The notes under the pieces: model-generated
What the model saw: only the letters and a program-made list of their open reading frames with translations
Database searches by the model: none
Told to the model about the DNA's origin: nothing
Position numbers and translations under genes: made by a program
Source: Gammaproteobacteria bacterium
GTDB lineage: Bacteria; Pseudomonadota; Gammaproteobacteria; Granulosicoccales; Granulosicoccaceae
Direction of reading: 5' to 3'
NCBI GenBank assembly: GCA_019634245.1
Contig: JAHQVR010000332.1
Coordinates: forward strand, 1 to 32,589
DNA: 32,589 nt
Shown: positions 16,227-24,356 of the stretch, in pieces
How the letters are laid out: each line of letters begins with the position of its first letter
How positions within the stretch are numbered: position 1 is the stretch's first letter

Positions 16227-16288
16227 TGCCAGACCTTAGCCGTGCTTATTCTGGCATGCTATTTTTCGTACTTGACTGAAAATAGCAT
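16227..16288. terminator. Two adjoining hairpins between convergent genes, probable terminator
   Basis: TGCCAGA (16227-16233) pairs with TCTGGCA (16250-16256) and is followed on the plus strand by TGCTATTTTT. Next, ATGCTATTTT (16256-16265) pairs perfectly with AAAATAGCAT (16279-16288) around a 13-base loop. The two structures share one base, so they could form as alternatives. They lie between the ends of two convergent genes and could stop transcription from both sides, although the second stem is AT-rich and weak. Confidence 0.55.
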
Positions 16289-16303
16289 TTAAAGCAACAC
16301 CCA

Positions 16304-16936
16304 TTACGAGTGATTGGTCTTATGCCCTCTTTTAAACGGATCCACTATCCGAAGTTTAACGCTCACAAGGGTTGAAGCCAATACAATCACTATGCATAGA
16401 ATCCATTTAGTCCTAACTTCCATCGATCCTTCGATTAACAACGCGTGTACTACTCCTGGTACGACGACGAGCAGTGCCAATACATTATGAATCGTATTCC
16501 ACCTCATAGGCTTTGTTCGCTTTCGTATCAACAACGAAAACACTATAAGTACCGATGCCCACAATCCAATAACGCCGTAGAGTGAAAACGGCGTCGGCGC
16601 GGCCAACGTTAACGCATCCAACATATCCATAGGACTGGCGAGATACAAACCGCCAATATGTAGGGCAATCAACACCACAATGGCACCACCTAACCACTGG
16701 TGCCATTTTCTGGCACATGCCAGGGAAGTGTTGAGATTAAAGCCGATGGCCAACAGCGGCTGCGTTAGCAGCAGAGATAGTAGAACCACACCGGCTAACG
16801 CACCTACCACGTACGGAGCACTTCTCCCCTGATGCAGAGGACTCATTACCGCTAATACGATGGGCACCAACATAGTCAAGCCTACCAACGCCCAGACCCA
16901 TAGTCTGACGGATGTAGAACGTTTACTAAAACGCAT
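16304..16936 (-). CDS. Ferric reductase-like transmembrane haem protein
   Basis: A 210-residue inner-membrane protein with about six predicted helices. Four His lie in helices or at their ends: KWHQWLGG, ALHIGGLYL, TIHNVLAL and GVVHALLIEG. This is the bis-His spacing used for b-type haems in the ferric reductase/NADPH-oxidase transmembrane domain family. There is no fused flavin or NAD domain, so it would need a partner for electrons. The gene lies 19 bases after the Tat-exported dioxygenase-like gene on the same strand, so the two form a small operon. A role moving electrons across the membrane to or from that exported partner is inference. Confidence 0.72.
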   Translation of the reverse strand: MRFSKRSTSVRLWVWALVGLTMLVPIVLAVMSPLHQGRSAPYVVGALAGVVLLSLLLTQPLLAIGFNLNTSLACARKWHQWLGGAIVVLIALHIGGLYLASPMDMLDALTLAAPTPFSLYGVIGLWASVLIVFSLLIRKRTKPMRWNTIHNVLALLVVVPGVVHALLIEGSMEVRTKWILCIVIVLASTLVSVKLRIVDPFKRGHKTNHS

Positions 16937-16955
16937 GTAAGTTCGTTAGAACGCC

Positions 16956-17444
16956 TTATGCCGGAGCCAATACAAAGTGTGCTTGGACACTTGTGTCCTT
17001 TTTGCTTCTCATGACAGGTCGCAGAAATACTGTTTCAAAGTCCCCATCATCATAGGCAAGATGCGCATGTGGCTGACCAAAATTGGGGACTATCTGAGAC
17101 ATCTCCAATTGAAAGGAACCATCATTGGCCGTAAGGACGCTGCCATGATTGCTTGGCTCTCGCTCACCACCGCGTTCGGTGGCTGCCCAAATTTGAATGC
17201 GCACATTGTCGAGCGGTTCTCCAGAACCGGCTTTCAGAACAGTTCCAGACACAATAAATCCTTTGCCTAGGTTTTCGACTAGCGGCGCATTGGGTGAATA
17301 GTTATTACTTCCACCACGCATGGATTTAGTAGGCGCTAGATCATTCGCAAATGCAGGTGAAATCCAACCAGCTGAGCCAGTAGCCAGTGCCACTGCGCCA
17401 GTGCCCGCGGCCAGGATAAAGTTACGTCGGTCTAAGGTTGCCAT
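16956..17444 (-). CDS. Tat-exported intradiol dioxygenase-like (beta-sandwich) protein
   Basis: 162 residues from the ATG at 17444, chosen because TAGGAG lies 6 bases upstream and the protein then opens with a twin-arginine signal (DRRNFIL, hydrophobic stretch, AFA-ND). The mature part resembles the core of intradiol ring-cleavage dioxygenases: NNYSPNAPL with one candidate iron Tyr, then VSGTVLKAGSGEPLDNVRIQIW, NDGSF and finally PHAHLAY with the His-x-His pair. The second Tyr ligand expected shortly before the His pair is not evident (the segment reads SQIVPNFGQPHAH), and the protein is shorter than true dioxygenases. It may be a non-catalytic or altered relative acting in the periplasm. It is co-transcribed with the ferric reductase-like gene. 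Confidence 0.68.
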   Translation of the reverse strand: MATLDRRNFILAAGTGAVALATGSAGWISPAFANDLAPTKSMRGGSNNYSPNAPLVENLGKGFIVSGTVLKAGSGEPLDNVRIQIWAATERGGEREPSNHGSVLTANDGSFQLEMSQIVPNFGQPHAHLAYDDGDFETVFLRPVMRSKKDTSVQAHFVLAPA

Positions 17445-17585
17445 AACGACTCCTACGAAATAGTCAAAATTAGGGTTTAGAGGCAATGATTCGACAGTGA
17501 ACGCCCTTGATCGGTTCCCCGCCCTACGCCAATGCTCTGGGATGTGGGATCACAGATGTTTAGAAACTAGCAAATTTTGGTGCGT

Positions 17586-17602
17586 CCGTCTCTTACAGAC
17601 GG
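17586..17602. promoter_or_regulatory. Inverted repeat in front of the GST gene
   Basis: CCGTCT (17586-17591) and AGACGG (17597-17602) form a perfect 6-bp inverted repeat around CTTAC, 43 bases before the likely GST start in the 201-base gap between divergent genes. It could be an operator for a dimeric regulator or a leader hairpin. No run of T follows it, so it is not a terminator. Confidence 0.4.
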
Positions 17603-17645
17603 TATTCTAGCTATATCCTCATACATCCAACCGAATGGTCAGCCC

Positions 17646-18275
17646 ATGATTGACTTGTATACATGGACAACTCCCAACGGACGCAAAGTATCCATTTTGC
17701 TCGAAGAATTGGGAATTGACTACACCGTTCACAGTGTGGATATCTCCAACGATGAGCAGTTTAAGCCAGAATTCTTAGCCATCAGTCCAAATAACCGAAT
17801 ACCAGCTATCGTCGACAATGAGACCGGCCAATCCATGATGGAATCGGGTGCCATCATGCAGTATCTGGCTGAGAAGTACGGAAGATTTCTATCAACCGAA
17901 CCCTCAACACGATGGGCTACGCTGCAGTGGCTGCATTGGCAAATCGGCGGGTTGGGACCAATGGCTGGTCAAACCCACCATTTTGTAAAATACAATGCTG
18001 GGAAATCTGTTTACGCGGAGCAACGGTTTCAGACTGAAACACGGCGACTCTACTCTGTATTAGATAACCAGTTGGCCGGACGGGAATTCATCGCCGATGA
18101 GTATTCGATTGCTGACATTGCCTGCTGGCCTTGGATATCACGCTTCGAATGGCAAGGCATGGATCTTAAGTCATACAAGAACCTTCTACCCTGGTACTTA
18201 AGGATTGCCGAGCGGTCCGCTGTGCAGAAAGGGTATCAGCAACCCAAGTACATCAACGACATTCCGATGCCTTAA
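17646..18275 (+). CDS. yfcG: Glutathione S-transferase, YfcG type (nu class disulfide-bond oxidoreductase)
   Basis: 209 residues from the ATG at 17646. The protein then begins IDLYTWTTPNGRKVSILLEE, like E. coli YfcG; upstream in-frame codons have no family similarity. The N-terminal thioredoxin-fold domain includes PNNRIPAIVD and the glutathione-binding MESGAI. The helical C-terminal domain includes the nu-class segments LQWLHWQIGGLGPM and ADIACWPW. The TPNGRK segment replaces the usual Cys or Ser catalytic region, as in YfcG, which binds two glutathiones and has disulfide reductase activity. It is cytoplasmic. It starts a probable operon with the MFS gene (next frame opens directly after its stop) and an epimerase gene. 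Confidence 0.87.
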   Translation: MIDLYTWTTPNGRKVSILLEELGIDYTVHSVDISNDEQFKPEFLAISPNNRIPAIVDNETGQSMMESGAIMQYLAEKYGRFLSTEPSTRWATLQWLHWQIGGLGPMAGQTHHFVKYNAGKSVYAEQRFQTETRRLYSVLDNQLAGREFIADEYSIADIACWPWISRFEWQGMDLKSYKNLLPWYLRIAERSAVQKGYQQPKYINDIPMP

Positions 18276-18299
18276 ACCCCAAGGTTTGCAAGAGTAACC

Positions 18300-19541
18300 A
18301 TTATCAAAGCACAACCCGCTCCTGCAGAAGATGGACTGCTGACTGCCGACCAGCAGCAAGGTGTTCGGCCACCACCAATACTGTTTCTTGCCTTGTGTAT
18401 TGGCGGCGGTGTGGTCGGGTTAACCGTACTGACACCCGCACTCCCACTGATAAAAGATGAACTGGGCGCTTCGAGTAGCGCTGTTCAGCAGTTGCTCACC
18501 GCATACATGATTGCAATGGCTGCAGGGCAACTCATATATGGCCCGGTTTCAGATCGCGTGGGGCGTAGACCAATTTTGTTGCTGGGTGCACTTTTATTCA
18601 CCGTCGGTGGAGTTTTGGCCGTCTTCATTCACGACATCTTTTGGATGACATTACTGCGTATGGCACAAGGCTTGGGAGCAGCCGCTTGCATGGCAATGAG
18701 TCGTGCGATGGTGAACGATGCTTTTACCCGCGATGATGCTGCCCGACACATGTCACTCATTTCAACCTTACTGGCAGTTGCACCCGCGTTATCCATCGCG
18801 TTCGGTGGTGTGCTGGCTGAAAGCACCGGTTGGCAAGGGATTATGATCCTTCTCAGCATTATTGGAATTGTGATGTTGTCGCTTGCCTACTATTTCGCCT
18901 ACGAGACTAATTTCCAGAAGCTTCAGACACTCAACCTCACAACAGTTTTATCTGCCTATTCGCAGGTACTCTCTAACAGGATATTTTTATGTTGGACGAT
19001 GGCGGGTGGATTGCAAATCGGGATGTTTTTCTCGCTCAACGCTTTCTTGGCGTATCAATACCAACGACATGGCTATTCGTTGGCAGAGTTTGGTTATTGG
19101 TTCTCGCTCACCCCTCTTTTTTACCTCATTGGCAATGTATGTAACCGGCGTTGGTTCGTCGCAAAGGGATTAGAACGAGCTGCTCTCATCGGGGTGATAC
19201 TGAGCCTGCTGTCTTCGGTATCATTGTATGTCACTCAAGCAATGGGCTACACACATGCACTCTCGCTAGCGCTACCGTGTTGTTTGTTTGGTTTTGGCAA
19301 TGGTATTACCGTGGCCAATGTCACTATGGGTGCATTAGACGCCGCCGGTAAACACGCTGGTACCGGTAGTGGCATTGTGGGATCTTGGCAGATGGCCTCA
19401 GGTGGTATCGCAGGAGCCCTTATTGTTGCCTTAGGTGGCGATGAAATCTTTTCAATCGCTGCGGGCGGATTAGTGGTCATGTCACTGCTATCTGTGATGT
19501 GTATGTATATCGTTTTTAACAACCGTAAGAAGGCTGTATAG
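18300..19541 (+). CDS. MFS transporter, Bcr/CflA type; no canonical start codon visible
   Basis: An inner-membrane exporter with about 12 helices. The segment TPALPLIKDEL after helix 1, the loop-2 motif GPVSDRVGRRP and RMAQGLGAAACMAMSRAMVND in helix 4 are typical of the Bcr/CflA drug-resistance family. Helix 1 begins at about PPILFLALCIGGG, upstream of the first common start (TTG 18393), which would cut helix 1 in half. The frame is open from 18276 but holds no ATG, GTG or TTG before 18393. The best candidates are ATT at 18300, with AAGAG upstream, or CTG at 18336 or 18339. I list ATT 18300 (413 aa) with low confidence in the start. Coupling to the GST suggests export of a thiol-related or toxic compound (inference). 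Confidence 0.82.
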   Translation: MIKAQPAPAEDGLLTADQQQGVRPPPILFLALCIGGGVVGLTVLTPALPLIKDELGASSSAVQQLLTAYMIAMAAGQLIYGPVSDRVGRRPILLLGALLFTVGGVLAVFIHDIFWMTLLRMAQGLGAAACMAMSRAMVNDAFTRDDAARHMSLISTLLAVAPALSIAFGGVLAESTGWQGIMILLSIIGIVMLSLAYYFAYETNFQKLQTLNLTTVLSAYSQVLSNRIFLCWTMAGGLQIGMFFSLNAFLAYQYQRHGYSLAEFGYWFSLTPLFYLIGNVCNRRWFVAKGLERAALIGVILSLLSSVSLYVTQAMGYTHALSLALPCCLFGFGNGITVANVTMGALDAAGKHAGTGSGIVGSWQMASGGIAGALIVALGGDEIFSIAAGGLVVMSLLSVMCMYIVFNNRKKAV

Positions 19542-19544
19542 CTA

Positions 19545-20522
19545 ATGACAAATTCAAAATACCTATTAACGGGCTCAATGGGGTGTATCGGTGCTTGGGT
19601 GCTTCGTCATTTACTAGACCGAGGCGAAACGGTAACTGCCACGGACGTAAATCTAGATCCCATTCGTCCTCGGCTTCTTTTAACAGATTCAGAAATAGAC
19701 TCGATACACTGGGAAAAGCTCGATGTCACTGACAGCCACGCCGTCGATGCCTTAGTGAAAGCAAACAGCGTAAAGCATATTATTCATCTTGCTGGCTTAC
19801 AAATTCCTTTTTGCAAGGCAAACCCATCTCTAGGTGCCGCGGTTAATGTTACTGGTACGGTAAATTTGCTCGAAGCAGCCCGCCACAATGGAGTGCATGG
19901 ACTTAGCTACGCCAGTTCAGTAGGAGTGATGGGGCCGGACGATTTTTACCCGATAAAGCCTATAACTGACTCAGCAACGTTACGACCCAGCACTTTATAT
20001 GGTGTATACAAAGTAGCGAATGAGGAATCCGCTCGAATTTATTGGCAGGACTGGCAAGTCAATAGTGTCGGTTTGAGGCCCTATGTGGTGTATGGCATCG
20101 GCAGAGACCAAGGTATGACAGCGGACATCGCAAAAGCCATTCTGGCGATCGCAGCGGATAAGCCCTTCCATATTCGGTTCGACGGGGATGTCACCATGCA
20201 GCATGCTAGCGATGTTGCCAATATATTTATCGATTGCGCTAGCAGCGGCTACAAAGGCGCTCCGGTTTGTAACCTCCGAGGAGATGTGATTAGCGTGTCC
20301 AACATTGTGAGTTTGTTTACCGAGCTATTTCCAGACCATAAAATCACTTTCGAACAGGGGTCGCCGCTGCCCTACCCGGCCGACTTTGATGACAGCGGGT
20401 TACGAAAAATTCTGCCCAGTTTGTCGTACATGTCACTCGCCGATGGCATACAACAAGATGTTAGGCAGTACAAGCAGCTGTTGGAAAATGATTTGATTGA
20501 TCTGGACCAACTTAATCGCTAG
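19545..20522 (+). CDS. NAD-dependent epimerase/dehydratase family protein
   Basis: 325 residues of the extended SDR fold. The N-terminal motif TGSMGCIGAWV binds NAD and an Asp follows at the end of beta-2 (TATDVN). HLAGLQIPFCKANP and SYASSVGVMGP carry the usual Ser region, and YGVYK holds the catalytic Tyr and Lys. A nucleotide-sugar or free-sugar substrate is possible, but nothing in the sequence fixes it. It begins 3 bases after the MFS stop, with AAGAAGG in the end of the MFS gene as a likely ribosome site, so it belongs to the GST-MFS operon. It shares the fold with the threonine-dehydrogenase-like gene at 15285, but not that gene's C-terminal signature. Confidence 0.85.
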   Translation: MTNSKYLLTGSMGCIGAWVLRHLLDRGETVTATDVNLDPIRPRLLLTDSEIDSIHWEKLDVTDSHAVDALVKANSVKHIIHLAGLQIPFCKANPSLGAAVNVTGTVNLLEAARHNGVHGLSYASSVGVMGPDDFYPIKPITDSATLRPSTLYGVYKVANEESARIYWQDWQVNSVGLRPYVVYGIGRDQGMTADIAKAILAIAADKPFHIRFDGDVTMQHASDVANIFIDCASSGYKGAPVCNLRGDVISVSNIVSLFTELFPDHKITFEQGSPLPYPADFDDSGLRKILPSLSYMSLADGIQQDVRQYKQLLENDLIDLDQLNR

Positions 20523-20571
20523 TTCTAATAGGCAATAACTATTAATGGTGTAACTAAATGGCGTGTGTAAA

Positions 20572-20654
20572 GGCTATTGTCACAGTACTTTCACATTATT
20601 CGTGGATTATCTATATGTATTGAACATGTCATATAAATACACAATTCAATAGCC
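20572..20654. promoter_or_regulatory. Inverted repeats in the gap before the methyltransferase gene
   Basis: GGCTATTG (20572-20579) pairs perfectly with CAATAGCC (20647-20654), which is followed by CCTTTT. Inside lies another pair, TATTGAA (20618-20624) with TTCAATA (20645-20651), which overlaps the first right arm. The gap (20523-20740, 218 bases) is AT-rich and holds no gene that I can see. The structures may end the epimerase operon or regulate the methyltransferase gene. The large loop makes an efficient intrinsic terminator unlikely. Confidence 0.35.
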
Positions 20655-20740
20655 CCTTTTGCTCTAAAATTCCGAGCAACAACACTGGCAACCGGTAGAT
20701 AGTTTTCGCTCGCAACAGGTCGGCGATTTAATAAACAAAG

Positions 20741-21391
20741 ATGTCTACCAAAATCGACTATCACCTTTTGGAGCTTGAAATTTCCCAAGCTCCTTCAAAT
20801 GAACATCACAGCCTGCCAGTCGCAGAGAGTGATGAGTTGTCTATTTTGGATATAGGCTGTGGCATCGGCCAAACACTGGTTAGCATGAACCTCGACAAAG
20901 AGCGATTTTTGGTTGGCATAGACATCGACTTTGAATCATTAAGCTACGGTAAAGAGAGATTCGAGCATCCCAATTATTTATCGGCCTCGGCAGACTCTCT
21001 ACCCTTTGACAACGGCTCATTCGACTTGGTCATCTCCAGAGTAGCATTGCCTTACACCAACATCCCAAAAGCGATCCATGAGTGTTCCCGTGTATTAAAA
21101 CCGGGAGGCAGACTATGGCTGACTTTGCATCCTGCTCAAAAAACCATTGACCAGCTCAAAGAGGCGATAAAAACTGGAAACGTTAAAAACACCGTATGTC
21201 GCTGTTACATACTACTCAATGGACTGTGTTTTCATTACTTCGGTAAAGTTTATAAATGTCCAATCAACCGTCAATACGAATCGTTTCAAACTAGTACAGG
21301 GATGCTGAAGCAACTGTCATCTGTGGGATTTCAAAGTATTACGATCACCGAAGAACACAGTCTGTTAGCCATCGCCAGAAAGCCCATTTAA
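20741..21391 (+). CDS. Class I SAM-dependent methyltransferase (UbiE/Methyltransf_11 type)
   Basis: 216 residues with a Rossmann-type methyltransferase core. Motif I is LDIGCGIGQTL (about 36-46), the acidic motif II residue is in VGIDIDFES, motif post-II is ADSLPFDNGSFDLVIS, and the post-III segment is RVLKPGGRLWLTLHP. These place it in the ubiquinone/small-molecule C- or O-methyltransferase superfamily. The substrate is unknown. The C-terminal third has several Cys and aromatic residues (TVCRCYILLNGLCFHYF) and no familiar signature. The ATG at 20741 lacks a strong ribosome site. It stands alone between the epimerase operon and the convergent TPR gene. Confidence 0.82.
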   Translation: MSTKIDYHLLELEISQAPSNEHHSLPVAESDELSILDIGCGIGQTLVSMNLDKERFLVGIDIDFESLSYGKERFEHPNYLSASADSLPFDNGSFDLVISRVALPYTNIPKAIHECSRVLKPGGRLWLTLHPAQKTIDQLKEAIKTGNVKNTVCRCYILLNGLCFHYFGKVYKCPINRQYESFQTSTGMLKQLSSVGFQSITITEEHSLLAIARKPI

Positions 21392-21451
21392 CCGCGATAA
21401 GTTCCCTACCGTCGTTCCGAATGATTCAACTTTACGAATAGCCAGAATGAG

Positions 21452-23122
21452 TTAACTGGTCACCCGGCGACAACAACACGATGAGTTGATACCGGCATCT
21501 GCAAGAATCATGGCTGCGTTAAGTTTTTTCTGGATGCGGCTGATTTCCTGGCTTTCATTGCGCCGCACCAGGCACTCGACCAAACCGTGCAACGCCCAGA
21601 CATTATCTTGGTGTTGAGCACATCGTGGCACTTGGTTTGACAGGCCTAAGTCTGCACGATAAACAGCCTCAGCTTCTTCCGATAAATTTTGTTCCAATAA
21701 CAGTGCACCCAGAGCGTGCCTGGGAGGGTGCATCCAGGGCCAGGGCTCCGAATAGTGTAAATCGTCACACCGATCTACCGCCCTCCGCAGGTAAGCAAAC
21801 GCCTCTGTGTAATTTCCTTTACGGTACTCCAACTCCCCCAACAACATCATCTCTCCCACGCCAAGGGTGGACAGAGCAAGATTATTAAAGAACTTCCTAT
21901 TGGAGGGTATTTTTTCCAGAGACTGATAGAACAGTTCCTTTTGTTCTTCAGCGGCATTTATCTGACCAGTTGCGGCATAGGCAACTCCTTTTGCATAGTG
22001 GTGCATAGAGGTTGATACGCAATACAGCGTGGCGTCCTCGGGCAATGGCTCGTCGATAATTTCTTGCCATTTCCCAAAACGCACCAACACATGCATTTTC
22101 ATTGAAAAGTAACCTTCCATGGTATTGGCAATAAAGGGTTTATTTTGAAGCGAGATGACATCCGTTGTTAGGTTCTCACACATCTCCATGGCGGCCTCAA
22201 GAGCTGGCTGGTACTGGCCCAAGAACATACAGGTGTACATCAGCAGGTGTAAATCATGACATCGCGCAGTAGTGTAGTAGTTATAAGGACCTGCGTACGT
22301 CAGGTATTTTCTATTAACCCTTACAGCCTCCATACTCACTTTTTTCGCTTTTAGATATTCACCACAAAGCACATAGATGTGGCCAGGCATATGATGTATG
22401 TGGCCGGCATCTGGGCACAGACCACTTAAACGATCTGCAGAGTCCATGGCACGCTCTGGCTCACTAGACATTTCAGTGATATGAATATGCAAATGAAGTA
22501 TGGCAGGGTGCTGTTTCTCTTGCCTAGCATCAGCTAATGAAATCGCACTTTCGCACTCCGCCAGCGCCTCCAAAGTATCCGCACCAGGGGGTGGAGTATT
22601 AGTACGTACATTCCACAGTCTCCAGGGAGTACGTGTTATTAGCGCTTCAATAAACAGCGCTTTTACATCCAAATTATCTGGGAAATTAACATTGACTGAC
22701 CGCATCGCAGAGGCATAGGCATAGTCCCAATGATCAAATTCAGACTGAGTCACCACATGGGCCTTTTGAACACGCTCAGACAGAGCTTCAACTAATGCTT
22801 TCTCTAAGGCAGTTGCACCATTCGCCATGTGCAAAGCCTTATCAATGTGCCGTCGGCAAAGTGCGGTACATTGCTCTGCCTCTTTTTCAGAGAAGTCACA
22901 CCAAGGCATGTTATAAAAGGGCCCTGCAGCGTAAGCGATCCCCCAATGCAACATTGCGCACCCGGCATCGTATTCAAGTGCTTTAGTAAAGCATGCCTGC
23001 CCTTCCTCTTGGTTAAAACCAAAACACCACTTCAAACCCTGGTCAAATAAAATCTGGGCCTGTTTTGAGTTCGTACTGATACAAAAACTACGGTTGCCCA
23101 AATCGAAACTCAGCATATCCAT
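21452..23122 (-). CDS. Tetratricopeptide-repeat protein of unknown function
   Basis: 556 residues, helical, with TPR-like repeats spread along the chain (for example QEEGQACFTKALEYDAG near the front and LLEQNLSEEAEAVYRADL near the end). A His-rich centre stands out: LHLHIHITEMS followed by GHIHHMPGHIYVLCGEYL. I recognise the His segment from large TPR proteins of marine and soil bacteria, but no function is established to my knowledge; metal binding is possible. No signal peptide is seen, so it is probably cytoplasmic. It starts 12 bases after the LacI-type regulator on the same strand, so the two are probably co-transcribed and it may belong to the pathway that regulator controls. Confidence 0.75.
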   Translation of the reverse strand: MDMLSFDLGNRSFCISTNSKQAQILFDQGLKWCFGFNQEEGQACFTKALEYDAGCAMLHWGIAYAAGPFYNMPWCDFSEKEAEQCTALCRRHIDKALHMANGATALEKALVEALSERVQKAHVVTQSEFDHWDYAYASAMRSVNVNFPDNLDVKALFIEALITRTPWRLWNVRTNTPPPGADTLEALAECESAISLADARQEKQHPAILHLHIHITEMSSEPERAMDSADRLSGLCPDAGHIHHMPGHIYVLCGEYLKAKKVSMEAVRVNRKYLTYAGPYNYYTTARCHDLHLLMYTCMFLGQYQPALEAAMEMCENLTTDVISLQNKPFIANTMEGYFSMKMHVLVRFGKWQEIIDEPLPEDATLYCVSTSMHHYAKGVAYAATGQINAAEEQKELFYQSLEKIPSNRKFFNNLALSTLGVGEMMLLGELEYRKGNYTEAFAYLRRAVDRCDDLHYSEPWPWMHPPRHALGALLLEQNLSEEAEAVYRADLGLSNQVPRCAQHQDNVWALHGLVECLVRRNESQEISRIQKKLNAAMILADAGINSSCCCRRVTS

Positions 23123-23134
23123 AACTTTAAATAA

Positions 23135-24220
23135 CTAACGTTGATGCCGAGGATGTATTTGTGTCGATTGGCGTTCAATGATGGATGCATCAAAATCGGT
23201 GTGTTCCAATGCAGCCCCATCATCGAGATGTGAAACTAATGCGTGGGCGACGGCTTTCCCCATTTCCACTGAAGGTAGGGCAATAGTAGTAAGGCGCGGA
23301 GAGCAATGCTCAGCCCAGTCTACATTTTCAAACCCCATGAGAGATACCTGCTCAGGCACTTTAAGTTCGAGTCGCTGAGCTTCAAGCAACACGCCCAACG
23401 CGAATACATCAGCTAAGCATAGACAGGCATCAGGCAGTTTGTGAGTATCTATCCAACGCTGTACCAGTTGCACACCTGCTTCAATACCGAACGGTGATTC
23501 GACATAATCTATATTAAGTTCATCCAGGCCTTTTTCAGCCTGTTGCACACCTCTGACTCTTAGCCTCATCCGATCATTGTTATGAAGTGGAGCATGCAAA
23601 ACCGTGATGTTCTGATGGCCGAGTGACGCAAGATATTCGATAGCTTTTTTGCCCAGTCGCAGGTTGTCATAGCCAATGGACACCACTTCGGACTCCGGCG
23701 CATAGACGCTCGTATACAAACAAGGCACTGAAGCGCTGCGTAGAAGTTGGTGTAACTCGGGAAGGTGTTCAGCACCCGATACAATGATCGCCTCGGCCCC
23801 CAGCTTCAACACTTCGTTACATCTGCGAATTTCCGTGTCATAGTCAAATCTGTGGGTAGCGATAACCAGGCTATAACCCGACAGTGCCAACTGATCTTCC
23901 AGCGCATTCATAAATGTGGCAAAGATGGAGTGCTCAAGCGTTGGGATCACGGCAGCAATGGTATGGGTGCGTTTGGTCGCCAGCGCCTTTGCTGCTGCAT
24001 TGGGTCGGTAGTCACTTTGGGCAACTGCCTCAAGCACAGCTTTTTGAGTTTGTGCACTGACGCGTGCACTTCCATTGAGCACTCGAGACACAGTCGCTGT
24101 TGACACGCCGGCCATGCTTGCAATCTGCCTTATTCCAGATTTTGTGTCGGTAGTCTCAACCACAATACTCTGCCAATGCGCGGAAGGTCTGACCTGAGCG
24201 GACTTGACCTGCTTCCCCAT
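23135..24220 (-). CDS. LacI-family transcriptional regulator with extended N-terminus
   Basis: 361 residues: a LacI helix-turn-helix (IRQIASMAGVSTATVSRVLNGSARVS, about 30-55, with the hinge RPNAAAKALA) and a periplasmic-binding-protein-like sensor domain, including IAAVIPTLEHSIFATF and, late in the chain, VSLMGFENVDWAEHCSPRLTTI. It binds a small-molecule effector. The first 29 residues before the helix-turn-helix are unusual. An in-frame GTG at 24163 would remove 19 of them and may be the true start. It is divergent from the DUF1989-GcvT and betaine-type importer genes, and a perfect LacI-type palindrome lies 21 bases upstream of the listed start. It therefore probably represses both its own operon (with the TPR gene) and the importer side. 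Confidence 0.9.
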   Translation of the reverse strand: MGKQVKSAQVRPSAHWQSIVVETTDTKSGIRQIASMAGVSTATVSRVLNGSARVSAQTQKAVLEAVAQSDYRPNAAAKALATKRTHTIAAVIPTLEHSIFATFMNALEDQLALSGYSLVIATHRFDYDTEIRRCNEVLKLGAEAIIVSGAEHLPELHQLLRSASVPCLYTSVYAPESEVVSIGYDNLRLGKKAIEYLASLGHQNITVLHAPLHNNDRMRLRVRGVQQAEKGLDELNIDYVESPFGIEAGVQLVQRWIDTHKLPDACLCLADVFALGVLLEAQRLELKVPEQVSLMGFENVDWAEHCSPRLTTIALPSVEMGKAVAHALVSHLDDGAALEHTDFDASIIERQSTQIHPRHQR

Positions 24221-24240
24221 AGATTGGATAATACTCGCAT

Positions 24241-24256
24241 ATGTAACCGGTTACAT
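24241..24256. promoter_or_regulatory. Perfect 16-bp palindrome, probable LacI-family operator
   Basis: ATGTAACCGGTTACAT is a perfect palindrome with the central CG step typical of LacI/GalR sites (here AACCGGTT). It lies between the LacI-type gene and the DUF1989-GcvT gene, 21 bases from the former and about 100 from the latter. I saw no second copy in the window. Confidence 0.85.
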
Positions 24257-24356
24257 GGCAAATTTATGAACAATTTGGTGTTACCGAATCCGTTGTTTTA
24301 TCGCGCAATACTAGTTGTTTCAGGCGTTCTTCTATACCGGAGTGTGGCTAAAACAA

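Noticed and set aside
17577..17645. TTG at 17577 as start of the GST gene
   Set aside because: The added 23 residues have no family similarity and include a likely regulatory inverted repeat; ATG 17646 aligns with the YfcG start.
24257..24356. Glycine riboswitch before the GcvT-type gene
   Set aside because: The leader is only about 100 bases, and I could not find the paired conserved aptamer cores.
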